From: Gloeopeniophorella convolvens
Taxonomy: Eukaryota; Basidiomycota; Agaricomycetes; Russulales
NCBI GenBank assembly: GCA_022496205.1
Contig: WTXD01000081.1
Location: 34,259 to 98,258, forward strand
Direction of reading: 5' to 3'
Length of the DNA: 64,000 nt
In this document: one piece after another, positions 24,402 to 35,054 of the stretch
How positions within the stretch are numbered: position 1 is the stretch's first letter
How the letters are laid out: each line of letters opens with the position of its first letter
Notes under the pieces: generated by a model
The model's database searches: none
The model's input: the letters and a program-made list of their open reading frames with translations, nothing else
What the model was told of the DNA's origin: nothing
Position numbers and translations under genes: made by a program

Positions 24402-25216
24402 ATGGTTCTTGTCCTCGTCATTGGGGATTTCCATATCCCTCATCGCACCTACGACCTCCCTTCTAAGTTCAAGAAGCTCCTCGTCCCCGGAAAAATCCAA
24501 CAAATCCTCTGCACAGGAAATGTCTGCGATCGGGAGACGTATGACTATTTGAGGACAGTTGCGGCTGATGTGCACGTCGTTCGCGGCGACTATGACGAGG
24601 TGCTTGATCCCGTTGAAGAGCTCAACCGTCTCTTGACTCGATTCATCCCAGTCTCCCGCCTTTCCCCTGTCCATAACGGTGACCCACTCGCCCATACGGA
24701 TAGGGGTGATACATGGCCATCAGTGTATCCCGACGGGGGATCTGGACTCCTTGAACGCCATAGCAAGGCAGATGGATGTCGACGTTCTCATATCCGGGCA
24801 TACCCATACGTAGACCTGCTTGTCCCGCTGAGTTGGGCTCCTCTGACATGCCTCGAAGATTCCAGGCCATCGATCACGACGGCCGCTTCTTTGTCAATCC
24901 TGGCTCGGCTACTGGGGCATGGTCGGGCTCTTTTAATGGGTACGTCATGCCCATGGTCGCATTGGCAATGGCTCCTTGGTGATGGTCTTTCTCCAGCGAT
25001 CCCACACCATCTTTCGCATTGATGGACATCCAAGGCCCTGTCGTCGTGACGTATGTGTATCAGCTCATTGAAGGCGAAGTTCGAGTAGAAAAGATCGAAT
25101 ACCGCAAGGATGCGGACACTCTCAACGCTAAGGAGCGGGAGGCAACCGGGCCCCGCAGCACTGTAATGCCCCAGAGCATCCCGAGTGCCAGTGCGACGCA
25201 GCAGAGTGTGTGGTAG
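24402..25216 (+). CDS. VPS29: Retromer subunit Vps29
   Basis: Exons 24402-24599, 24652-24809, 24859-24939 and 24997-25216 sum to 657 nt, 218 residues. The phosphoesterase-like fold is marked by [54 protein letters not shown] and [12 protein letters not shown]. The last part, [16 protein letters not shown], is highly conserved in Vps29. The protein joins Vps35 and Vps26 on endosomes and recycles cargo to the Golgi. Animal Vps29 is about 182 residues; this one has an extra C-terminal tail of roughly 30 residues after IEYRKD, rich in Ser, Thr and Gln, as seen in other fungi. All four exons join in phase with GT-AG introns of 50-60 nt. Confidence 0.95.
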
Positions 25217-27815
25217 CTGTGAGTTTTCGTCTCATTCGTCTCACGGTATGCTTCTCTTTCCGCTGTACTCGCCGCTCAATGTCAGTATGGCAGCTACTGA
25301 CATCATCTTCGCTCAGGTATTCTTATCAGTAGCAATACCAGTCCAGTGCGCTGGTTTCCGAGCTTTTTTCTGCCCTTCTTTACTCTTTGGGCTTTGGGGC
25401 GCTCCTTCGAACTCACGGCCACAATATTTTCTGTGGCGTTCTCTTCCCGGCACTTTCTAGCGGCAACAGCACGCTGCACGGGTTCCGGTTGCACCCGACT
25501 CGCTGGCTGGGATGGGACTGAGAGACTCGAGCACGTCGAGTCTTATGCTCGGCTGTTTCCGTGCGCATGGGAATGCACCCGATTTTGCAGCTCCGGCTAT
25601 CCATGTTAATTCCGTGCGGAGCGCTGGGCATTCTTCCAGATACTGTCTTCTGATATGGCCTGCTTCGTAATTTGACTGATGCTTCCAGCGAGCCTCGCTT
25701 TCGTTGATCGTAAGGCGCGCCACAGACTTATACAATCGATGTTCCATCGCTGTGCAGGAGCAGACCCGAGCGCTGGTGACAATCGAAGTGTATGACTAGC
25801 TTTTCCCGTCCAAGGACGGTAGCCCGAAACATATTGTACTGACATGTATCATAGGCTTTACGCAGGCATTTGTCAATGACGCTGTTGGCCGATTGGACTT
25901 ACCAGGGGGCCCGTTTGATAAGGTAACCGAAACATACCTCATTTTGTCGCCGTCATTAATATGGCTAGGTGGGTACCGAGTGCGCCTTCCGACCCTTGGG
26001 TCGGTCATTTGCCTGTAGGGCCGGTGAATCGATTTTCGGCCATGTGCTATGAGCTTCCGTGAAAGGTCTTTAGTTTGCGCCCGCTTTCTTTTGTTTATGA
26101 AACATAGTTGTTTAACTACACCTTACATTTCAGGTGTAAAGCCCCCGCGATCCAGATTCCGGATACCAGCATATCTCCGCCCTGAACGTCTCATTTCTTC
26201 CCACCGAACGCGGTAACTTTCTTGTCACATTTCCGCTCATTTAAGCTTTCCCAGGGCTCAAGTAGTTCGTATGCAACCGACGAACATCCAACATTGGTTC
26301 TTGCACCTTACATTTACACGCGCGGGGGCCGCACTGCCAGTCTCGACCATCATTAGGACGATTGCCCCTCCCGCTATATGGGGTTGACAATACGTATCGA
26401 GGGCATGGCCCTCCGCTGGTGGCACGCGGAGGTTCTGGTTCGTAGAACCTAACCTTATGGCCCCCGGATCGGGAACTCGCTCGACATCTGAACCCACGGC
26501 GACTGCGCGGCGCGGGAGGGGCGGCAGGCGCGACTTCTTCGCACCGTGCTCGGCAGTGTTCGGCCGTAGCCCGGCGTGAATTATGTATTGCATCCTGCTA
26601 GCTGCGCCAACCCTGGGGTACCAGGACGCTGGGACGCGTCGTTTTCCCGGGCGCTGTGTTGGTGCAGCAGGCGCTCGTACGCAGATGAGCAAGCTACCCG
26701 TTCATACGCGTCGACGTTATCATGTCCATCTGTCCAGGAAGGCCAGGATGATGCACCAGTCTCTCGATCTCGTCATTATTGGAGGTTTTCAGCTAGCGAG
26801 CGGAGCTGGACACACTGTGTGTCGTAAGCGTTATAAAGCCTGCACATATCTGTCTGATTTATGACTAGAAGATTCACAGGGTGTGGCAGTGTGTGCTCCC
26901 GTACCAACACGTAAGGATCGCGGGATAACTGCGAAGCTCAAAGAACATCGTGAGGAAGGCAGCTTCTTTCCCCTCTGAGACAGTACGCACTGTTTTCCCT
27001 GAAGAGCTCGTGCATGCTGCTTCATGACTAGTAGCCACGCGGGTGGTTGGAGCAGTCTATAGCTTTCACGTTGTCGTGGCGAATTTATCTAGGCACTTCC
27101 TCTTCAGTACGTCTAGGGCAAGGGTGCCATGCAGGCAGCGTGGAGCAAGTCGCTCCATCGTCTTGACATATTTTTTAATACCCCGCGACGTCGTTCAAGG
27201 CTTTGACCGAGACATCATTCCACGAGTTGAGGAATTGGCGACTTCGATTCGGTACCTTCTTGTCTGGGAATACTTGTGCCCCCGAACCAAGGTTTTTTCC
27301 TCTCCCTCTACAGGCGCAGGCTTCTAATTGACTTAAAAAACGGACTTGCTAGATAATTCATAGTTTGTCATGCATGATAGTGTGACTCGTTGCTCGAGCT
27401 CGTTGTCACCGCAGCACTTCACGAGCGGTCCGTGAATTGTACATATCTGTCTACTTTGTCCCATGAACGAGACCTACAGCTCATCGCGGACGATCTACCT
27501 ATTAAGACTCGCTGCATGGCAGGCAATAGAGGCACCGCATTGACGTGAGTTTCCAACATGTTGTCACCTTCCCACTCCATCCGCCCTCCGGACGTCACTA
27601 TCCTCCTCCGGTGTTCCAGTGCGGGCTATAGTGACTAGGCACTTTCGGGCAGCACCCGGGCCTGCTTTCGTGAAACGGAGAAAGGTTGACAGGTCTTCTC
27701 TTGTCTTTTTTCTTTTCGCTACTATTCGTCGCTCGGATGAAGTCATGAGGCCGCAGGGAAGGTGTGCAACTTTTGCTGGATATGTTACATCTAGCTACTG
27801 TTTCTCCGAGACGGC

Positions 27816-27838
27816 GGGGGGGCGGGAAGGGGGGGGGG
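27816..27838 (+). repeat. G-rich tract with quadruplex potential
   Basis: Three G runs (7, 3 and 10 bases) lie within 23 bp on the plus strand, separated by C and AA. The long runs could supply the four triplets needed for a G-quadruplex. It lies in the gene-poor region and may be only a simple-sequence expansion. Confidence 0.5.
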
Positions 27839-29780
27839 CGCAGCCATACTGCCATGGTTCGATGAGCACGTGTCGGACGATATACTATCGGTAGCGGTAA
27901 GAGTCCAGATACCCCCTCCTCATTGCTAATTCTGTGTCTATTCATAGGAATTGCGGGTTACCAGGGACACGTCCCTACTGGTGTCAATTGGATGACGGAC
28001 AAACCTCCTACGACCGAAGTCCGCGCTGACAACGACAGTCCCGGGTAGTTTCCTTGTGCGTACGGACGACCATCATACTCAAAGTGGACGTTGCTGACTT
28101 CATCGTCGTAGAGGAGGCTCCTCCGACCTCCGAAGGAACCCCCGCTACCGCCGATAGCCCGTTTTTCACGAGGTACGGCCTCCTGTTATCAGACACTTCG
28201 ACGTGGAACTCAGAGAGTGCCCGCCAGCAGGCTACACGTAAAAACCCTCATTCAATGCATCCACGACGGCCCCCACTTTTGTGCGCGCGAATTTTGCCGC
28301 CGCAACTCATCATCACGTCGGTTCTGAGCGCCGGCCACGCCGTGTCATCAACTTTGACCCTCCACGAAGTCTCGTATATGGCCATGCTCATGCAGGACGA
28401 CTAGTTTCACGTCCCGATCGCGGAACTGGTCCGAAAGCAAGTTGGTGCAATGAAAACTAGGGGTTTGGGTGTTTCGGATCCATACCGGTGAAATTTTCAC
28501 CGCAGGTTGCGTCCCCTGAAACTTGGCACGCCTGGAACGACAACATAGCTGCGTGGAGGTCTTCTGTCCTTCTTTGAATCCGTCTATTCCTAGGTTGTAC
28601 GCCAACATCGTGGTCCTCTCGTATAGTCATACTTTCAATCCTTTTGCAACCCGGGACGCGTGGTGGGTCACCGCTATGCCAGTCGTCGTCGGAGCTTACG
28701 GTGTTTCAATCCAGTTGCACACAAAATACCACGCTGAGGTCACGTGGCATGTGATGACACCTGTTTTGGACAGGCTCTGCTCAGATATCCCACTTCTTAC
28801 GTGGTGAGTCAATCAGGGAAGGGCAAGTCCAAGTCGGCGCATTGGCTGACTATCGTCCTCGAGCCGCGGCCCAAAAGTGTTGCCTTGTGACCGTGTATCT
28901 GAAACGGCACGACTTGTTGGTCACATGAAGTCGGATATACTGTAACTCAACAACGATTTGCCAAGATACGTATCATAAAATGAAGCCAAGTGAAGGTCCG
29001 TCAACCCTGCGAGTATTGATGAGCATTCGGGCCATAGAGACGACCGCCACCAGCCGCCGCCACGCGCTTCGACGATGCTTACTGTCTGGCGTGTTTGCCA
29101 AAGGCATGGCGCATAGCGCCTAGGCCCCGAATGCGTTCCAAAACTGATTGTAGGGAATGGAAGGTTTGCTATCCCCGTGATTGGTGCTCGTTGGGGTGCG
29201 CAAAGCTATAGACCCCATTGACCGACTGGTGCGTGTGCTCATCTTGTCGTCCTGGATTCGCTTTAATGTCTCAATGATGTGTGGAATATCCGCGAGGGAG
29301 TTGGCAGGATATTATTTCTTCTTCAGCTTGCTCATGCGATAGCCATTATGACCTTCATAGAGAGCGCAAAGATAGAAGAATCGAAGAAGTATATATCGGT
29401 CGCGATGACAATGTGCTCCATGCAGATCCTCTCCTCAACCCGGGGCTCAGTACCAAACTCTTTCGAGAAAGGCGACAGAGGATATGCGGATACAACGAAG
29501 AAGCGAAGCTCACACCTGTCCTTGACTCTGCTAGTCAGTGCGTCGCCCAGTCAATATGATTGCTGTGATCGATATCAGACTTTGAGTCTTAAAAAGTGAA
29601 TACTCTCAGGAGATCAACGCGATATTCACGAAGGCCCGTCGCTTGAGCAACACCAACGGCGCGACAGCCTCCCGGGAGGAAAGTCTCGTGTACCTGTACT
29701 GGTACCGGGTGACGCGTGTTAACCACTCCCGGCAGTGGTAACGGATGTTGTACTCTTCGGACAGTGTAAACTTGTGAAGA

Positions 29781-29792
29781 CCCCCCCCCCCC
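29781..29792 (+). repeat. Homopolymer run of 12 C
   Basis: Twelve consecutive C follow AAGA. It is in non-coding sequence. Length of such a run is error-prone in most sequencing data. Confidence 0.7.
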
Positions 29793-32700
29793 TCCACGGC
29801 GTTTGATTGAGTGTCATATCGAACAAGCTCGGTATTGACTGAAAGTGCACCTGCATAAAAGAGAGGCTCGCAAAAATTGATCATCGCGCTCGAGATTCTA
29901 CGCGCCCCAGCGCCAGAATATCTACAATGAACAACTGAGTGAACCCCATACGTGAGGCCATTGTTGCAAGGGGGAGCGGGTTTGGGGCTGATCCTAAATT
30001 GGGGTTTCGACATGCGCGTAAGACTTTACTCGAGATCAAAGGAACCTCCCGGGGGCCCGCCGAACATTCTACACTAGAGCGACCATACTTGGCTCGATAG
30101 ACTGGGCGAGCGGCTCACGCTCACGATATCCGCGGCGGGTCCCGGCGGGTCCGGGGACATGATGCCAGCGATCTACGGAATACAGTGAGCTGTCACGCCC
30201 TTGTTCTCAGTTGGGATATTAAGCGCTGAACGGAGCGCTTAGTACCTCTGGCCGCTTCGTCTAGTTGGATACCGTGTTCCATCAGCAGGTATGAGCCCAT
30301 TTCCTTGAGACGCCAGTCCATCCCGTAGCGATTGGCCCGTGTCAAGATGGGCAGTATTTGCATGATCTTCGTTTCCCGCACTGATGGACCGTTCCGTGTC
30401 ATTTTCACCCGTCAGGAGATCATTCGGACGTTGACTTGCACCATAATGCGGTACCAGCGGGAACTCTATGCGATTGTTAAGCACACGTCTTAGTACGAAA
30501 CAACTCGACACGGACAGTGTTGGAGTTACAAGTCGCGCTCCATTCAGTCTTCCGGGCCGGGCCGCTTTCCCGGATCCTCTCTCCCTGCCTCCGCTACTCC
30601 CAGTTCCGTCTCGTTTGACCTTATTCTTCCTAGCTCTCGCATGCAAAAATCAATCCCAGCATCCGCCTCCACTGTATGACGATGCGCAGCAAAACTACGC
30701 AACTGTTGACGAAGAAATGACGGGCGCGTCGTCACTTTATGTACGTTTCTGTTGTGTCCGGCCGTTCGAGCTCCAGCTCCCGAAACTGCCTGTGATTGCT
30801 CCCATGTAAATACTGTACAATACTCCTATCAGCTTGTAGTATAAATTGTAGTATGTACCGGCTACGAATATCAGCGTTTCTACACTTCGCGTTGCCCCTC
30901 CTCCTTCTGCTCTCTTCATTCGCTCTCCTTCACTCGACTTCGCTTCGCGCCGCTGCGCGCCTTCGTTTCGGACCTCCAACTTGCATCAGACAGCGCATAT
31001 TCCTCGCATCGGTTGGACCTTTCTAGGCTCACCGGGTTTATTTGGCATTACAGTTCCGTCATGAGTCTGCCAACCGCGCCGGATGAGATTGTGCTCCGAA
31101 TAGAAAAATCATACAGTGCTGGGTCGAGTCTACTAACCCGAAGAGTCTACAACGGATACATTGCGCAGGCCCCCAGAAACGTTGCCATGGCACACAATCC
31201 TGTAGCGTCACTTCTTCGCTCTCCGTGATCTTGCACACCGCGGCGCCGACCGAGTTCACGATGCCGGCCGCACCAGGAGTGATACATGATGCCAACGTCC
31301 TAACAATACTCATCACGAGAGCATGTACAACATTCGCCTGGGGGCAACATAACCGTTTGGTTGCAGTAAGCTCCCGCTGAATAAGGGCCTTACCGAGCTG
31401 AACCTTATCCTTAGTCCAGTCAGAGGCTCGCACGTCCAAGGTCAGATAACGGGGTTGTTGGGCCACCGCTGGGGTTCCCGGGACGATGATGACAGTATTT
31501 TTAGGCAGAGATCTGATGTCGAGCCCATCTCTGTTCAGAACCATCGGTCGCCTATGCGCTTACCTCTGTGAGAGCGACAGCGATATCGATAGTTAGAACT
31601 TCTAAGAAATGGCGCTCTGCCAGGTGCTCCCGTTTGCCTGCGAGTACTGCCATAGCCTACAGTAGTCCTCGTGTCGACACAAATAAGCGGTGCTCCAGTA
31701 GCCGACATCTCCTCCAGCGTTCAGAATCCTGGAATATGTGGCCCGAATGGAACAGAAGAAGAATCGGACTAGAGAGGAGGCTAGAGCCAGCAGTGCCAGT
31801 TCAAGTGGTCCGGGCCGCGGGCAATCGGCCCCAGCATCTCATCAGTCAGTCACGTGATGCAAAAGAAATGCCTCTCGTGTAGTGCTACCGAATGTAGCGA
31901 CGGGGTGATCTCATTCTCGACCAATGACCACTGCCCCTCATGCATCTTGGTAACTTAAGGCCGTCCCGTCTATCTCAACAGAGTGGAGAACGGAAAGTGC
32001 GTCTAGCCCAGCTGCTGCCACGGGGAATGCAGACGGTGCTGACAGCAGAAGTCAATGCTGTCGCCAACGTTGGTTTCAATCGTGGCGGGAGGTCATGTCA
32101 TACAGTTCGTTTTTTTGTACGTCTTGGCCGTTCATTCCCATCGCCTTGCTGTTGGTTCTTTCCAACGCAGCCAGTACTGCTACCTGTGAAATACTGATCG
32201 TCCCTGTTCACGACGTAATCCAGATGGCTGAGCATACGCTTGATGGTACTTACACTGACAGGCAGCCGGCATCTCTCGGGTGCTTGGCCGTGCTGGTGGT
32301 TCTGCTATCTTCACACATGTCATTCAAATTCAGAATAAGCAATCTGGCACATGGCATGAGGCGTTCGTCGACGTACGTTCGAATGGAGCCCCCTCTGCGC
32401 TACAGTCTCGTCATCAAGACTTCCGTAAGACACGCCCTACGACAGCCTACGAGCTTCTGTGCAACCTCGGATTCGGCCCTTCGGGAATGTGCAATTGATT
32501 TACCCAACTCTGCAAGCGGGTCTCGTGGAGCGTTGTGATGTTTGTTGGTTCTTGGCACGGTGCCAGGCACATCGGACCACATCCCGATGCGTTGGACGGG
32601 ATGGCAGGCATGAACGATAGCATTTGACCAGACAAACTTTTAGGTTTACCGTGCCTTTTGACTATGTAGCGGCCCATCGTTTGACGTCCCAGTCCCCACC

Positions 32701-33417
32701 GATTCGACAGGATGCATCCGAGTCGGAACGTCGTCCCTGACAAGGTGGATGGGCTACCAAGCAGAGGCTAGCGTGAATTGGGCGTGAGGTGGCATCAATG
32801 AGCGGCCGCCGGAGGCACGCACGCCGATGCCGGCCTGCTTGCATACGAGCCCGGAAAATGTCACCGCCTCGCGCGCCGATTGCGAAACCCGGTAGGAGTG
32901 TGTTCATAACTCGCCAGGAGGAGCTGGGTGCATGGGGGCAAAGTACGCCGCAAATTACGCTTTGATCGGACAGGATCATATTCCCCTAAGGTCCAGGGAA
33001 AGCAGAAAAGCAGCTGCTAAACGTGTGCAAAGCTTCACAAGAGAAGCTGGGGTTACGAAGTCAATGGTGCGCCGGGGCCATCAGTCCGTACTCCGAAGGG
33101 CCGCGGGAGTCCGACCGTTGAAAAAGGCGCGAATTCTCGTCGATGCACTGTGTCCAGTGCCATCTGGCAACGCTATCATCGAGTTGTAGCGTTAGGGACC
33201 GGTGGCGAACGGTGGTATCAGACATTTTCTGCCATTAGCGCGTTGTGCAAGTGATGCTTGCAGAAAGCTGACGGGCGCTAATCGTCGCCAACTTGCTGTC
33301 ACCCACATGCGCAATCTGCGTACAGTCGCTTCGAGCCAACCTCTCGAAAAATGTTCTCGCCGACCAAAGTATGTACGGTAGCATTTGGTAAGATTGATAC
33401 CTGCAGGTGCACAAGGT

Positions 33418-33708
33418 TACTGTACCCGTTCAACCATATGTTCAGTCACGGGTCACGGAGCCACTGAACTTGAACTTTCGGAGGCCAATGTCACGGGTCA
33501 CAGGGAGGATTGAACTTTACTCCCTAGAAGTCCGGCGCTCAGTATGCCGGCCGGCCGGCCCCGGGCAGCTCTCAAGGCTGCCGCGTGCCTGAACTTTGAA
33601 CTTTCGGGGGGCGATGTCACGGGCCCAGGGCCGGTTTGAACTGATGAACTGAGAGGTTTTTTGGTCACGCGTCACAAGGTATGAACATATGGTTGAGAGG
33701 GTACAGTA
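33418..33708. mobile_element. MITE-like element with 25-bp terminal inverted repeats and TA target duplication
   Basis: Bases 33420-33444 (CTGTACCCGTTCAACCATAT and 5 more) are matched by the reverse complement of 33682-33706, with two mismatches in 25. The dinucleotide TA sits directly outside both ends (33418-33419 and 33707-33708), as expected for Tc1/mariner-type insertion. The element is 287 bp and has no coding capacity. Inside are two direct copies of a unit containing GAACTTTCGG followed by GTCACGGG (33464-33496 and 33589-33622), further GTCACG motifs near 33445 and 33664, and a GGCC-rich centre. It is best read as a non-autonomous DNA transposon. No transposase gene is in the window. 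Confidence 0.8.
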
Positions 33709-34148
33709 TTCCAGAAATCAGGTATTACAGCAGGATGGCGCACGCTAAACGCTGCTCTTGCTAATGAGGGTGTTATTGTGGCTTGGGCTAGTAACATTGG
33801 CTCAGTACTCAGTACCAGTGCAGGAAGAGTCAATGGTAGCAGGAACCTGAGGTTCCCCGGAGGGAATTGGGCGACTTCAATGTGGCAAAGAGCGGGATTT
33901 GTCACGTACACGTGATAAATGTCACGCCGTGTTGACGCTGAGGTTCGATGCACCCCGAGTGCCACCGAGTTCAAGTTGACTTGATGGGGCGCTGCCAGCG
34001 CTTTGAAGGTGGTGGAGAAAGTGTATATTGATACAAACGATAGGGTCACAAAAGAAATACATGGGTTTTAGGGGTATGACAGGTGGTGACGGAAGGGAAG
34101 GGTGCATGTGGTCGTGAGCCGTGAAGTGGCTCGAGCTGTGACGATAAG
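33709..34148. other. Short spacer between the MITE and MIS12
   Basis: No gene recognised. It should contain the 3' untranslated region of the minus-strand MIS12 gene. The 125-codon minus-strand frame at 33672-34049 runs into the MITE and has no motif. Confidence 0.5.
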
Positions 34149-35054
34149 TCATTTTCTACGTTCGAGATCTTCAAGCGCGGCGTTCATCTCTTCCTTTGTC
34201 CCAGACCTAGTTACTTCTTCTGCCGAAGTGCTTAGAGAAGATGCGCCAGGGGCTGAGTCCATCTGCTTCGCTCGCTGGACAAGCTGTGCATTCGCCCAGT
34301 TCAGATAGCCCGCTTTGCCTGTTTCCCATTCACGTTTGCCTGGCTCGGGTAATTTGATATCTGCGTTCACGGGTTCGAGCTGCGCTAAGGCGGATATTTT
34401 GGAGTAGAGAGAGTCGACATCTCCGGCGGCGTCCAGGAGGATACGCAGTTGGTCAGGTTGGATGAAAGAGAGGTGATCAAGGCGCTTCTGTGCCTGTCTC
34501 CTGTGACGCGCAGCTGTGCGAGAAGCTTTCTTGAGCAATGACCTTAGGCGTCTTTGCTGGGATTATCATCAGAATCGGGGCAACATTGGTGAGAGGGCGC
34601 GACGCACATTGTCTACTTGCCGTCGCAATTCATCAATCTCGGCAAGAAGCTCAGCCTCTTTGTTTGCAGGCTGGTCCAAGCTGAGCCCTGCATGGTGAGG
34701 CGCAACGAGGGGAAGGCCGTCCGGAACGACGAAGATGTTCCTCAATGACCATGCCTCAAAGAAGTCGAACGCGATGTCGGCGTGAAACTCTAAAAGCGTT
34801 TGGAATGCCACGAGGCCCTGCTCGAGATCCTTTTCGGCATCCCAGTCCGGTTCGCGTTGCAGGCGCGCTTCCGCCCACCGGTTGAGAAAGTCCTCCATGG
34901 CATCAACGGCGCGGCCAACTCCGTCATTTGCAATGTTCACCATGTCGTCAAGGAGAAAATGAGGTGAGAAAGAGAGAAGTTCCGGGATAAGCACAGTTGG
35001 CGTGGTGCTCGAGGTACTCGGCTGAGTATTGGCCATAGTGGGAGTTCGTGGCAA
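34149..35054 (-). CDS. MIS12: Mis12/Mtw1 kinetochore protein
   Basis: Two exons: 35054-34608 and 34556-34149, phase 0, 51-nt intron. They give 284 residues from the ATG at 35054, or 278 from the in-frame ATG at 35036. The N-terminal part has the Mis12 signature: LIPELLSFSPHFLLDDMVN, then VDAMEDFLNRW and DIAFDFFEAWSLRNIF. A coiled coil follows across the splice (ELRRQVDNQRRLRSLLKK). Mis12 is a core subunit of the MIND complex, which links the inner kinetochore to Ndc80. The length fits fungal Mtw1. The acceptor chosen makes the coiled coil continuous; without splicing the frame stops at PMLPRF. Identification is by conserved pattern and is fairly sure. Confidence 0.85.

Larger units (their letters stand above)
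25217..33417. other. 8.2-kb ORF-poor region with no recognisable gene
   Basis: This is the longest stretch without an assignable gene. Open frames are short and occur equally on both strands. A few look protein-like but match no family I know: 28054-28404 (plus), 29281-29559 (plus), 31059-31544 (minus, 161 codons) and 32280-32498 (plus). A Rossmann-like DLVIIGG at about 26765 stands alone with no continuation. A G-rich tract is at 27816-27838 and a run of 12 C at 29781-29792. There is no base-composition bias of the kind left by strong RIP. It could be decayed transposon or pseudogene sequence, but I see no reverse transcriptase or transposase motif. Confidence 0.45.

Noticed and set aside
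23997..24695. 232-codon minus-strand frame across MDM35 and antisense to VPS29
   Set aside because: It reads through the MDM35 intron and antisense to a confidently identified VPS29 exon; its sequence has no family pattern.
26748..26864. Rossmann-like DLVIIGG motif suggesting a flavoenzyme or DNA ligase
   Set aside because: The frame stops soon after, and no continuation of either family is found in neighbouring frames.
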